Assembly (NCBI RefSeq): GCF_016019935.1
Contig: NZ_JAECMT010000007.1
Location: forward strand, 62,001 to 126,000
Length of the DNA: 64,000 nucleotides
From: Paenibacillus sp. GSMTC-2017
GTDB taxonomy: Bacteria > Bacillota > Bacilli > Paenibacillales > Paenibacillaceae
Direction of reading: 5' to 3'
Part shown: positions 56,334-64,000 of the stretch, piece by piece
Position numbering within the stretch: position 1 is the stretch's first letter
Layout: every line of letters begins with the position of its first letter
The notes under the pieces: generated by a model
The model's input: the letters and a program-made list of their open reading frames with translations, nothing else
Told to the model about the DNA's origin: nothing
The model's database searches: none
Translations under genes and position numbers: made by a program

Positions 56334-56765
56334 ATGATGGATATTAATGAAATTCAAGAAATTATTCCGCATCGCCCACCGTTTTTACTCATTGACCGTA
56401 TTTTGGAGGTTGAGCCAGGTGTACGTGCTGTTGGTCTCAAAAATGTAACGATGAATGAGCCTTTTTTTGTTGGCCATTTCCCGGGGTACCCGGTAATGCC
56501 AGGTGTTCTGATCGTAGAAGCGCTTGCGCAAGTAGGGACAGTAGCGATGTTAATGGTTGAGGCAAATCGCGGTAAACTCGGTTTTTTTGCGGGTATTGAT
56601 GGCTTCCGATTCCGTGATCAAGTAAAACCAGGGGATACTCTTATTCTTGAGGTTGAGATCACCCGTTTGAAAGGTCCGATCGGTAAAGGACGGGCTACTG
56701 CTAAGGTAGGCGACAAAATCGTTGCTGAAGGTGAGCTTATGTTCGCTTTATCCGCACGTTCATAA
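56334..56765 (+). CDS. fabZ: 3-hydroxyacyl-ACP dehydratase FabZ
   Basis: Hot-dog-fold dehydratase of type II fatty acid synthesis; 143 residues. [13 protein letters not shown] at the N-terminus, the catalytic histidine in [22 protein letters not shown] and the glutamate in the same segment are intact. AAGGGAG lies eight nt before ATG 56334. In B. subtilis the homologue also lies near flhP. Confidence 0.97.
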   Translation: MMDINEIQEIIPHRPPFLLIDRILEVEPGVRAVGLKNVTMNEPFFVGHFPGYPVMPGVLIVEALAQVGTVAMLMVEANRGKLGFFAGIDGFRFRDQVKPGDTLILEVEITRLKGPIGKGRATAKVGDKIVAEGELMFALSARS

Positions 56766-56816
56766 TAATGTATTTTAAAATGTAGTCATTTAAGTGAGAA
56801 AGTGAGGTTGTTCCCT

Positions 56817-58535
56817 ATGAGCTTACAAACTACTGAAACGATTTGGGCCCGCTATGAGGCCTGGTTGAACGATCCGTTAATCGATGAAACAACGAAGGAA
56901 GAACTGCGCAGCATCTCGTCTCAGGAAAAGGAGCTCGTAGATCGTTTCTATCGGGACCTCGAGTTTGGGACTGCTGGACTAAGAGGCATCATGGGCGCGG
57001 GAACGAACCGGTTGAACAGCTATACAGTTGGGAAAACTACACAAGGACTTGCGAACTGGTTATTGTCTCAAGATGGAGTAGAACGTCCGTCGGTCGTTAT
57101 CGCTCATGATTCACGTAATAACTCGCCAGAGTTTTCGCTTGATGCGGCGTTAGTCCTTGCAGCTAATGGAATTAAAACCTATTTATTTGAAGGTCTTCGT
57201 TCAACTCCACAATTATCGTTTGCCGTTCGTACATTAGGAGCAGCAAGCGGTATTGTCATTACTGCGAGTCATAACCCGCCTGAGTATAATGGATTCAAGG
57301 CTTATGGCCAAGACGGGGGACAGCTTATACCTGAGGATGCTGAGAAAGTTATTCGAGCGATTGGTAACCTAACAGGATTCGACGAAATTAAACGTATATC
57401 TCGCGAAGATGCAGAGGCGAGCGGTTTGCTTGTATGGTTAGGTGAGGAAGCGGATCGTGCATACATCGAGACGGTTGTTGCAGAAGGTTTAAACGCTGAA
57501 CTTGTGAAAGGCGATCTTGGGGAAAATTTCAGTGTTGTGTTTACACCCCTACATGGGACAGGGAATATGCCTGTTCGTGAGGCGCTTAAGCAAGCGGGCT
57601 TCCGAAATGTACATGTTGTAAAGGAGCAAGAGCAACCAGATGGCTACTTTAGCACAGTGGCATCTCCTAACCCAGAAGAGAAAGAAGCGTTTACGCTTGC
57701 GATTGAACTTGCCAAACAAGTGAATGCTGACATTATTATTGGAACGGACCCTGATGCAGATCGAATGGGCGCTGTTGTCAAAGATAATGCTGGTAATTAT
57801 GTTGTGTTATCCGGTAATCAATCGGGTGCAATAATGGTTCATTATAAGCTTAGTGTTATGAAAGAGCACGGTTTACTCCCTGCTAACGGCCTTGTTATCA
57901 AAACAATAGTTACAAGTGAGATGGGGGCAGATATTGCGCGTGCTCACGATGTTACAGTTGAAAATACATTAACCGGATTTAAATATATCGGCGAAAAAAT
58001 GACTACGTACGAAGAGACGGGCGAACACGCCTTCCTGTTCGGATACGAGGAAAGCTACGGTTATTTGTCCGGTACGTATGCTAGAGACAAGGATGCTAAT
58101 GTTGCAGCGCTCTTGATCAGTGAGGCAGCGGCGTATTATAACAGTCAAGGGAAAACGCTATATGACGTTCTGCAAGAGCTATATAAAAAGTATGGCTATT
58201 ATCTCGAAGGTCTGGAGTCGCGTACGCTTAAGGGCATCGACGGAGTCGGGCAAATTCAAGGCATCATGGATGATTGGAGACAAAATCCACCAGAAGTGAT
58301 TGGCGGCGTACGCATTACAGAAGTGTTGGATTATAGCATTGGCTTAAGTGGACTAAGACCGGAAAATGTCATTAAATACATTTGCGAAGACGGGTCATGG
58401 TTTTGCTTGCGACCTTCGGGTACGGAGCCGAAGATTAAGGTTTATTTTGCGGTGAAGAAACAATCCCATGAAGCAGCAACTGTTGCACTCAAATCTATGA
58501 TATCGACTGTAATGTCCCGTGTGGACCGTACATAA
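56817..58535 (+). CDS. pgcA: Phosphoglucomutase/phosphomannomutase, alpha-D-phosphohexomutase family
   Basis: Interconverts hexose 1- and 6-phosphates, supplying glucose 1-phosphate for wall polymers and glycolipid; 572 residues. FGTAGLRGIMGAGTNRLN, the phosphoserine loop ITASHNPPEYNGFKAY, the Mg2+ loop GTDPDADRMG, the sugar loop GYEESYGYL and the phosphate-binding RPSGTEPKIK are in order. This is the long PgcA/YhxB type. ATG 56817 follows GTGAGG. Confidence 0.95.
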   Translation: MSLQTTETIWARYEAWLNDPLIDETTKEELRSISSQEKELVDRFYRDLEFGTAGLRGIMGAGTNRLNSYTVGKTTQGLANWLLSQDGVERPSVVIAHDSRNNSPEFSLDAALVLAANGIKTYLFEGLRSTPQLSFAVRTLGAASGIVITASHNPPEYNGFKAYGQDGGQLIPEDAEKVIRAIGNLTGFDEIKRISREDAEASGLLVWLGEEADRAYIETVVAEGLNAELVKGDLGENFSVVFTPLHGTGNMPVREALKQAGFRNVHVVKEQEQPDGYFSTVASPNPEEKEAFTLAIELAKQVNADIIIGTDPDADRMGAVVKDNAGNYVVLSGNQSGAIMVHYKLSVMKEHGLLPANGLVIKTIVTSEMGADIARAHDVTVENTLTGFKYIGEKMTTYEETGEHAFLFGYEESYGYLSGTYARDKDANVAALLISEAAAYYNSQGKTLYDVLQELYKKYGYYLEGLESRTLKGIDGVGQIQGIMDDWRQNPPEVIGGVRITEVLDYSIGLSGLRPENVIKYICEDGSWFCLRPSGTEPKIKVYFAVKKQSHEAATVALKSMISTVMSRVDRT

Positions 58536-58564
58536 AAGATGAAAGCTTGGAACGGAGGATTTAT

Positions 58565-60685
58565 TTGTTAATTCGTTGGCAGCGCTGGAATAGACAAGCG
58601 AAAGTTATTCTTTGGGTTATTACGTTGATTGGTGTTCTAGCAGCATTGCCTCTTGGTGCTCAAAGAATGGCGATGGAGAAAACATCCGATAACGTTGAAT
58701 ACGTATTTGACTACCGTGATATTGTTGAAGTATCTGAACTAGAGGCTCGTCCACAGCAGTTTTTGGATGAGCAACTTAAGCTTTTGAAAGATGCGGGCAT
58801 TACGACAATGGCGGTTTATGAAAGTTCTCTTAGGGAGTTAATGCAGGCAGGACGATTAACTTATTATAACGAAAAAGATGCAGCGCTACTTCAAGGTAAG
58901 TTACCTGATGAACGTTCTAATAATACGTATATTCTATTCCACGGAGAGCAAGAATTTGAGCAAATCGGACCTATTGTAAGAGATGCATTCGATCGTATGG
59001 ACGTAGCACATCGTGATTGGTCGTTCCAAGATCGTAAAGGTATTATTATTGAGCAGTCTGTAAGCAATGCTGTGCTCAAAACGATGGATTTTGACCCGAT
59101 GACACTTAAGACCATTCAAGATGCTGGATTCCGCATATTGCCGCGATTCTCTGATCGAGTTGTGCCGTATGATTCAGTAAGAACGGATGCACAGCTTGCA
59201 AAGTTGAAGGAATATGGTGTCACCAGATTGTTGTTTGATGGCGAGAAAGCTAAAGGTGCCACTAATCAAGCTGAGTTAAATAGCTTAGATAGCTTTGGCG
59301 AGCTCTTGAACAAACATGGCATTGGTTTAACAACAATTGAAAATTTAAAGAAACCACAAGCTGGTATTAATAAATTAGCTTATTTGACAAATTATAATGT
59401 AGCTAGATTGTATTCTCTATCACCTGAAGATGCCGATAAGATGACGCCGGCAGGTATTGCGGATCGCTTCTTATTAGCTGCAAAGGATCGGAATATCCGG
59501 ATGTTTTTCCTAAACACACAAGCGCTAGGGAATTCAGATGTGGGCATGCTTACTAACTCTATTGAGAAGCTTGCTGTTGCAATGGGTGGACCAGAAGGTG
59601 TTGTTGCGAAAGTAACGGGGGGTGGCTTCCCTGCTGGTGAAGCAAAGCCGTTTATTTCTGAAACAGCGTCATGGGAAAAGCCGCTTCGTGGTGTTGTTGC
59701 CATTGGTGCAGTAGCTATTATTGCGCTGCTCATAGCTGCATTCATTCCTCATGTAGCGATTCTTGTATTTGTAATTGGATTGATTGGTTCAGCGGGGCTG
59801 TACGTATTGAACAGTTCACTTATGGAGCAGGGGCTGGCACTTGGTGCTGCTGTAAGTGCTCCGACTTTGGGTATCATTTGGGTAATGAATCGTATTTACT
59901 CTCGAACGATTGGTGAACGCCGTATGGTGGGCGGTGACCAATGGAACGTTGGTGGCGCGACATTAGAACAAGATGGAAAAACACAATGGATATTCCCAGG
60001 TTTATCTATCGGACGTCGAATCGGAATTATGCTGAATTGGTTTGTTGTAGCGACATGTATTACGTTTACAGCAGTTCCGCTTGTTTTCGGACTACTAAAC
60101 AATATTACGTATAGTTTGGTGCTGGAGCAATTCCGCGGTGTAAGTGTACTTCATCTTGCTCCAATATTCCTTGTAGCGATTTATGTGTTCCTCTATGAGG
60201 GTAGCGATGGTCGAGGTGTTATTGGTCGTGCTGTTAAGCTTCTGAAGCAGCCGATAACGCTGATGTGGGTTATGGTGGCAGCTGTTTTAGGAGCAGTAGG
60301 CTTCTACTACTTGTCGCGTACGGGCAACTCTGGGCAAGTTCCGTGGATCGAGCTTGTTATTCGTACTTGGCTGGAATCGACATTTGGCGTTCGTCCACGG
60401 TTTAAAGAATTTATGCTAGGGCATCCGCCGCTTATTCTTGGTTTGTTCCTTGCGCTTCGATATCGTGCAGCGTGGGTACTTATTATTGTGGGCACGCTTG
60501 GACAACTAACTATGGTGAGTACGTTCACACATATTCATACACCACTATACATTTCAATTATTCGTGTGCTGCTAGGACTGGGTACTGGGCTTGTAATAGG
60601 CGGTATCTTTATCGCTGCTTGGATCGTTTTGGAAGGAGCTTGGCGTAAATGGGTTTTGCCGAAAGTAAGAAAGTATTCCGTATAG
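58565..60685 (+). CDS. DUF5693 family polytopic membrane protein
   Basis: 706 residues. One N-terminal helix (about 10-32) precedes a large extracytoplasmic domain to about residue 370 with TIM-barrel-like alternation (KDAGITTMAVYESSLREL, GVTRLLFDGEKA, IRMFFLNTQALG). A C-terminal half with about ten hydrophobic helices follows. I know the family only as DUF5693. It overlaps csaB by 37 bases, so the two are co-translated. In B. anthracis csaB is preceded by csaA, a predicted oligosaccharide transporter, and this gene occupies the same place. TTG 58565 (after GGAGGA) and TTG 58547 are both possible starts. Confidence 0.88.
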   Translation: MLIRWQRWNRQAKVILWVITLIGVLAALPLGAQRMAMEKTSDNVEYVFDYRDIVEVSELEARPQQFLDEQLKLLKDAGITTMAVYESSLRELMQAGRLTYYNEKDAALLQGKLPDERSNNTYILFHGEQEFEQIGPIVRDAFDRMDVAHRDWSFQDRKGIIIEQSVSNAVLKTMDFDPMTLKTIQDAGFRILPRFSDRVVPYDSVRTDAQLAKLKEYGVTRLLFDGEKAKGATNQAELNSLDSFGELLNKHGIGLTTIENLKKPQAGINKLAYLTNYNVARLYSLSPEDADKMTPAGIADRFLLAAKDRNIRMFFLNTQALGNSDVGMLTNSIEKLAVAMGGPEGVVAKVTGGGFPAGEAKPFISETASWEKPLRGVVAIGAVAIIALLIAAFIPHVAILVFVIGLIGSAGLYVLNSSLMEQGLALGAAVSAPTLGIIWVMNRIYSRTIGERRMVGGDQWNVGGATLEQDGKTQWIFPGLSIGRRIGIMLNWFVVATCITFTAVPLVFGLLNNITYSLVLEQFRGVSVLHLAPIFLVAIYVFLYEGSDGRGVIGRAVKLLKQPITLMWVMVAAVLGAVGFYYLSRTGNSGQVPWIELVIRTWLESTFGVRPRFKEFMLGHPPLILGLFLALRYRAAWVLIIVGTLGQLTMVSTFTHIHTPLYISIIRVLLGLGTGLVIGGIFIAAWIVLEGAWRKWVLPKVRKYSV

Positions 60686-61821
60686 CAATTTCTGGTTACT
60701 ACGGCTTTCGTAATAGCGGTGATGAAGCGGTTCTGCGTTCGATTTTGCTAGCGCTCGAAGATGAGGCTGAGGTACAAGGTGTGCACATTCAGCCTATCGT
60801 ACTTAGTGCAGATCCTGCATGGACAAGCGCGATGTACGGCGTAGAGTCAGTACACCGGATGCGCCCTGCTGATGTGCTTCGTGCACTGCGCGGCAGCGAC
60901 GGTTTAATCAGCGGTGGAGGAAGTTTGTTGCAAGATGCAACGAGTGCGAAGACAATCCCGTATTATACGGGAGTGATGAAGCTTGCCCAATTGCTTGGCA
61001 AGCCAACCTTCGCCTATTCGCAAGGGATCGGCCCTGTTAATCGCCGCTGGATGGACCCATTGATCCGCAGTGTAATGCTCGGGAGCAAATATGTATCAGT
61101 TCGTGACGCCGAGTCCGCCGCTTTGCTTGGGCGGATGGGCGTCCCCCATGACCGGATCGATATCGTTCCCGATCCGGTTATGGGTTTGCCGCTACCAGAG
61201 GCTATGGCAACGGAAGCTTTGAGCGGCGAGCTAAGCGCTGCCGCTTCAAGTGCGGGCGAGACGCCGCCGATTATCGGCGTCTCGCTGCGCCGCTGGCGCG
61301 AGGACGGCGCCGATATGGCGCGCGCCGCTGAGGCGCTAGTCGCGCTGTCGAAGCGCAGGCCAGTTCGGCTGCGCTTCCTGCCGTTCCACACGCCCTCCGA
61401 CAAAGTTGTGTCGGAGGAAGTGATGGAACGGCTAAGCGGCCGGCTCGGCGAAGGAAGTTCCGCTGAGCTTGCCGCCCCTGGCGACGACCCGCAACGCATG
61501 TTGCTCGCGGTCGGCCAGTGTGACGTTCTGCTGGGCATGCGCCTTCACGCGCTTATCTATGCAGCGAATCGCCATGTGCCTATGCTCGGCTTGTCTTACG
61601 ATCCGAAGATCGATCAGTTCCTGAATCGATTAGGGCTTAAAGCGATCGGCTCGACGGAAGCGCTGGATGCCGAAGCTTTCGCAGACGCTTTTTGCCAGCT
61701 GCTTGATGGGCCTGAGGAGTGGCGAGCTAAGCATGGTGCAGCGATTGAGCAATTAAAACAGCAAGCAAAAAGACCGGCGCAACAAATTGTACAATTGTTG
61801 CGTCAATATAAATCGAGGTGA
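60649..61821 (+). CDS. csaB: Polysaccharide pyruvyl transferase CsaB
   Basis: Adds a ketal-linked pyruvate to ManNAc of the secondary cell-wall polymer, creating the ligand for SLH domains; 390 residues. AISGYYGFRNSGDEAVLRSIL at the N-terminus, GLISGGGSLLQDATSA near 90, FAYSQGIGPV, and the C-terminal VLLGMRLHALIYAANRHVPMLGLSYDPKI are typical of the family. ATG 60649 has AAGGAG nine nt upstream, inside the preceding gene. The DNA from about 61100 to 61530 is GC-rich with many inverted repeats. tagA follows after seven bases. Confidence 0.95.
   Translation: MGFAESKKVFRIAISGYYGFRNSGDEAVLRSILLALEDEAEVQGVHIQPIVLSADPAWTSAMYGVESVHRMRPADVLRALRGSDGLISGGGSLLQDATSAKTIPYYTGVMKLAQLLGKPTFAYSQGIGPVNRRWMDPLIRSVMLGSKYVSVRDAESAALLGRMGVPHDRIDIVPDPVMGLPLPEAMATEALSGELSAAASSAGETPPIIGVSLRRWREDGADMARAAEALVALSKRRPVRLRFLPFHTPSDKVVSEEVMERLSGRLGEGSSAELAAPGDDPQRMLLAVGQCDVLLGMRLHALIYAANRHVPMLGLSYDPKIDQFLNRLGLKAIGSTEALDAEAFADAFCQLLDGPEEWRAKHGAAIEQLKQQAKRPAQQIVQLLRQYKSR
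61105..61432. repeat. Chain of inverted repeats inside csaB
   Basis: Arms: 61105-61110 plus 61114-61119 with 61130-61135 plus 61138-61143 (12 bp with an internal loop), 61145-61159/61170-61184 (15 bp, one G-T), 61222-61227/61240-61245 (6), 61256-61266/61275-61285 (11 perfect, GCGAGACGCCG), and a two-part stem 61380-61388/61424-61432 (9) enclosing 61394-61402/61409-61417 (9). The frame stays open across all of them. Confidence 0.9.
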
Positions 61822-61828
61822 TTTCCTC

Positions 61829-62581
61829 ATGTCGAAACAACTACCAACCGTGCCGATTTTTGGCATACCGTTCTCGAAACTAAGCATGGACGAGACGGTA
61901 CAATACATTACAACGGCAATCGAGGAAGGCAAGCAAACGCATGTCATAACGGCTAATCCGATCATGGTAATGGAAGCTTTAAACAACCCTGAATTTGCTA
62001 ACGTTATGAAAAAAGCTGATATGATCGTACCGGACGGTGCGGGAGTCGTATGGGCAGCTAATTATGCAGGGGAGCCGGTGGCGGAACGAGTCACAGGTTT
62101 TGATCTTTTGCACCGTTTAATGGAGCAGGGAGAGAAACATAAGTGGACCGCATATTTACTCGGTACTTCTCAAGAAATTATCGAAGCAGCAGCAGAGAAA
62201 CTGCAACTGCAATATCCGCTTGTTCGAATTGTCGGCTGTCGCAACGGATTTTTTGGTCCTAATGAAGATGAAGAGATTGTAGAAGAGATTAACAGCCTTC
62301 GTCCGCATCTTCTGTTCATTGCACGTGGAATGGAGAAAGAAGCTTGGACCATTCAATATAAGGAACGTTTAGGTGCATCCTTTATGATGGGTGTAGGAGG
62401 AACTTTTGATATTATCTCTGGCAACTTAAAGCGCGCCCCGATTGTATTTCAGAAGCTTCGACTAGAGTGGCTTTATCGTCTTGCTCAAGAGCCAAAACGG
62501 TTCAAAAGAATGCTCTCTTTGCCGAAATTCGTAGTTAAAGTGGTTCGCAACAAAGAGAACGTGACAAAAACTCGTCCTTAA
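61829..62581 (+). CDS. tagA: WecG/TagA family ManNAc transferase
   Basis: Transfers ManNAc from UDP-ManNAc to GlcNAc-PP-undecaprenol, building the linkage disaccharide of wall polymers; 250 residues. VITANPIMVMEALNNPEF, the catalytic-aspartate motif MIVPDGAGVVW, and the C-terminal GVGGTFDIISGNLKRAP and LRLEWLYRLAQEPKRFKRM are diagnostic. GAGGTGA precedes ATG 61829. Its donor comes from MnaA and its acceptor from the TagO encoded next. Confidence 0.95.
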   Translation: MSKQLPTVPIFGIPFSKLSMDETVQYITTAIEEGKQTHVITANPIMVMEALNNPEFANVMKKADMIVPDGAGVVWAANYAGEPVAERVTGFDLLHRLMEQGEKHKWTAYLLGTSQEIIEAAAEKLQLQYPLVRIVGCRNGFFGPNEDEEIVEEINSLRPHLLFIARGMEKEAWTIQYKERLGASFMMGVGGTFDIISGNLKRAPIVFQKLRLEWLYRLAQEPKRFKRMLSLPKFVVKVVRNKENVTKTRP

Positions 62582-62626
62582 GCGCTAATTTGTCGATTTT
62601 TTCAAGGAAATTGGTTGAAAACGGAG

Positions 62627-62656
62627 TTGGTATTTCTTTTTCGATCGGAGTATAAT
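62627..62656 (+). promoter_or_regulatory. Promoter for tagO
   Basis: TTGGTA (62627-62632), 18 bp, TATAAT (62651-62656). A separate transcript for tagO would fit the 209-bp gap after tagA. Confidence 0.55.
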
Positions 62657-62790
62657 TCACTTCGGTAGCAAACGGAATGAGCGATGCGGTTTTTTGAATC
62701 GCATAAGCAATCGTTTCGTGGTGAAATATAAGCAGAGTGTAACTCATTGACAGTAGCTGCTTGTGTTTTCAGAAAAGGAGAGTTGTACAC

Positions 62791-63927
62791 ATGCCAGTTG
62801 GCTTATTGTATACTATTGGATTTATAATCGCTCTTGTATTAGCACTAGTAATGACACCGCTTGTCAAAAAATTCGCATTCAAGATCGGTGCAATAGATAA
62901 ACCGAACCACCGGAAGGTACATACGCGTATTATGCCGCGTCTCGGAGGACTTGCCATCTATATGGCGTTCGTAGGAGCATTTTTATTGGTCTTACCGTTT
63001 ATACCAGACGGATTATTGCGTCCAAGGGACGTCAATATGATCAAAGCTCTACTTTCTGGTGGAACAATTATTATTATTCTTGGAGCACTTGATGATCGAT
63101 TCGAGCTATCTGCGAAAATTAAGCTTCTAGGCCAAATTGCTGCAGCATGCGTTGTCGTATTCGGATTCGATGTGCGGATCGATTTAGTAAACATCCCATT
63201 CGGAGAGACGATGCAGCCGATAGCTGGATGGATCGGCATTCCGATTACTATTTTGTGGATTGTCGGCGTGACGAATGCCATCAACCTCATTGATGGGTTA
63301 GATGGATTAGCAGCTGGTGTATCCGGTATTGCAATCGCAACAATCGTTGTGATGGCTTCGCTGATGGGCTTCCAGCCTGTTATCTTGTTGAGCACATTGC
63401 TACTTGGAGGCATTATCGGTTTCCTAGTCTTCAACTTTCATCCGGCCAAGATCTTTATGGGTGATTCAGGATCGTTGTTCCTTGGTTTCAGTCTAGCAAC
63501 ATTATCTATGCTGGGCTTTAAACAAGTTACATTGGTATCCTTTGTAACACCGCTACTCATTATCGGAGTACCTTTATCGGATACGTTCTTTGCGATTGTG
63601 CGCCGTTGGGTGAACAAAAAGCCAATCTTCGCACCGGACAAAGGACATCTTCATCACCGTCTTCAAGACTTAGGCTTTAGCCATCGTCGTACTGTTATGA
63701 TTATATGGGGTGTAGCAGCAATATTCGGGGTATTAGCGATTATTCAATCTACCTTTATTCAATCAAGTGCAGCGAACTGGATTACCTTTGGTGTTATTTG
63801 CTTGCTTTTGTTCCTATTGCAAATTGGTGCCGAATTAATTGGTATCGTAGACAAGACACGGCGTCCACTTATTAATTTCATCACACGACTTGCGAAACTA
63901 GACACACAGCAGTCTCGTGGCAAGTAA
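62791..63927 (+). CDS. tagO: Undecaprenyl-phosphate GlcNAc-1-phosphate transferase (TagO/WecA type)
   Basis: Integral membrane enzyme that makes GlcNAc-PP-undecaprenol, the first lipid intermediate of teichoic acid and secondary wall polymers; 378 residues, about eleven helices. AIDKPNHRKVHTRIMPRLGG, LGALDDRFELSAKIK, INLIDGLDGLAAG with its aspartates, MGDSGSLFLGF and the HHRLQDLGFSHRRTV loop are intact. ATG 62791 has GGAGAG upstream. A terminator follows. Confidence 0.95.
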   Translation: MPVGLLYTIGFIIALVLALVMTPLVKKFAFKIGAIDKPNHRKVHTRIMPRLGGLAIYMAFVGAFLLVLPFIPDGLLRPRDVNMIKALLSGGTIIIILGALDDRFELSAKIKLLGQIAAACVVVFGFDVRIDLVNIPFGETMQPIAGWIGIPITILWIVGVTNAINLIDGLDGLAAGVSGIAIATIVVMASLMGFQPVILLSTLLLGGIIGFLVFNFHPAKIFMGDSGSLFLGFSLATLSMLGFKQVTLVSFVTPLLIIGVPLSDTFFAIVRRWVNKKPIFAPDKGHLHHRLQDLGFSHRRTVMIIWGVAAIFGVLAIIQSTFIQSSAANWITFGVICLLLFLLQIGAELIGIVDKTRRPLINFITRLAKLDTQQSRGK

Positions 63928-63946
63928 CGAACTAATATATTTTGCG

Positions 63947-63982
63947 AAAAAGCCCTGTATCCGATATGGATGCAGGGCTTTT
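63947..63982 (+). terminator. Terminator after tagO
   Basis: AAAAGCCCTG pairs with CAGGGCTTTT, with ATCC/GGAT continuing inside; the descending arm ends in Ts. Confidence 0.9.
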
Positions 63983-64000
63983 ATTCATGTTGTATTTTAA

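Overview
The window is chromosomal core DNA of a spore-forming, flagellated, Gram-positive member of the Bacillales, most like Paenibacillus or a close relative in the Paenibacillaceae. The evidence is the order prfA-prmC-spoIIR-ywlC-mntP-ywlE-rpiB-ywlG-glyA ... upp-mnaA-atp operon ... ywzB-murA-spoIID-spoIIQ-spoIIID-mbl-flhO-flhP ... fabZ. It follows the Bacillus subtilis order but carries Paenibacillus-type additions: an 11-gene complex I operon, an SLH-domain protease, csaB with a DUF5693 gene, and an epuA-like gene. Genus-level placement is inference; no rRNA or tRNA gene is present. I found no prophage, transposase, CRISPR array or convincingly broken gene.

Layout. 0.1-2.4 kb: translation termination (prfA, prmC). 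2.8-4.2 kb: a reverse-strand accessory pair, a carboxymuconolactone-decarboxylase-like protein and an ECF41-type sigma factor. 4.3-7.6 kb: spoIIR, threonylcarbamoyl-adenylate synthase, mntP, ywlE. 7.65-10.4 kb: a ZTP-riboswitch-controlled rpiB-ywlG-glyA operon. 10.8-16.6 kb: an oppABCDF peptide-uptake operon. 16.9-20.4 kb: a secreted eight-repeat Ig-like protein (reverse strand) and an MscS channel. 20.6-29.8 kb: upp, mnaA, and the F1Fo ATP synthase operon atpZIBEFHAGDC. 30.3-40.6 kb: nuoABCDHIJKLMN, a complex I without the NADH-oxidising NuoEFG module. 41.5-44.6 kb: an S8 protease with SLH anchor. 44.6-53.1 kb: ywzB, murA, spoIID, spoIIQ, spoIIID, mbl, flhO, flhP, epuA-like. 53.3-55.5 kb: a TetR-controlled MFS exporter (reverse strand). 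55.7-63.9 kb: pgsA-like, fabZ, pgcA, DUF5693, csaB, tagA, tagO.

How the genes work together. The proton-motive force from complex I feeds the ATP synthase. mnaA, tagO, tagA and csaB supply most enzymes for a pyruvylated ManNAc-containing wall polymer, the ligand that SLH domains bind, and the window also encodes an SLH protein that would use it. spoIIR, spoIID, spoIIQ and spoIIID cover the forespore-to-mother-cell signalling and engulfment steps; good SigF-type promoters stand before spoIIR and spoIIQ and a SigE-like one before spoIIID.

The most unusual content is not gene-level. (1) Three intergenic loci (2474-2652, 41036-41159, 53213-53344) hold diverged tandem units with a 51-bp period, two of them with compensatory changes that keep hairpins or dyads. 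(2) Three GC-rich stretches lying inside coding sequences (prmC 1869-2200, the SLH protease 41626-41911, csaB 61105-61432) are chains of perfect or near-perfect inverted repeats with stems up to 18 bp and loops of about 10 nt. Each uses a different sequence and all stay in frame. (3) A 38-bp tandem repeat with a hairpin sits directly before the flhO ribosome binding site.
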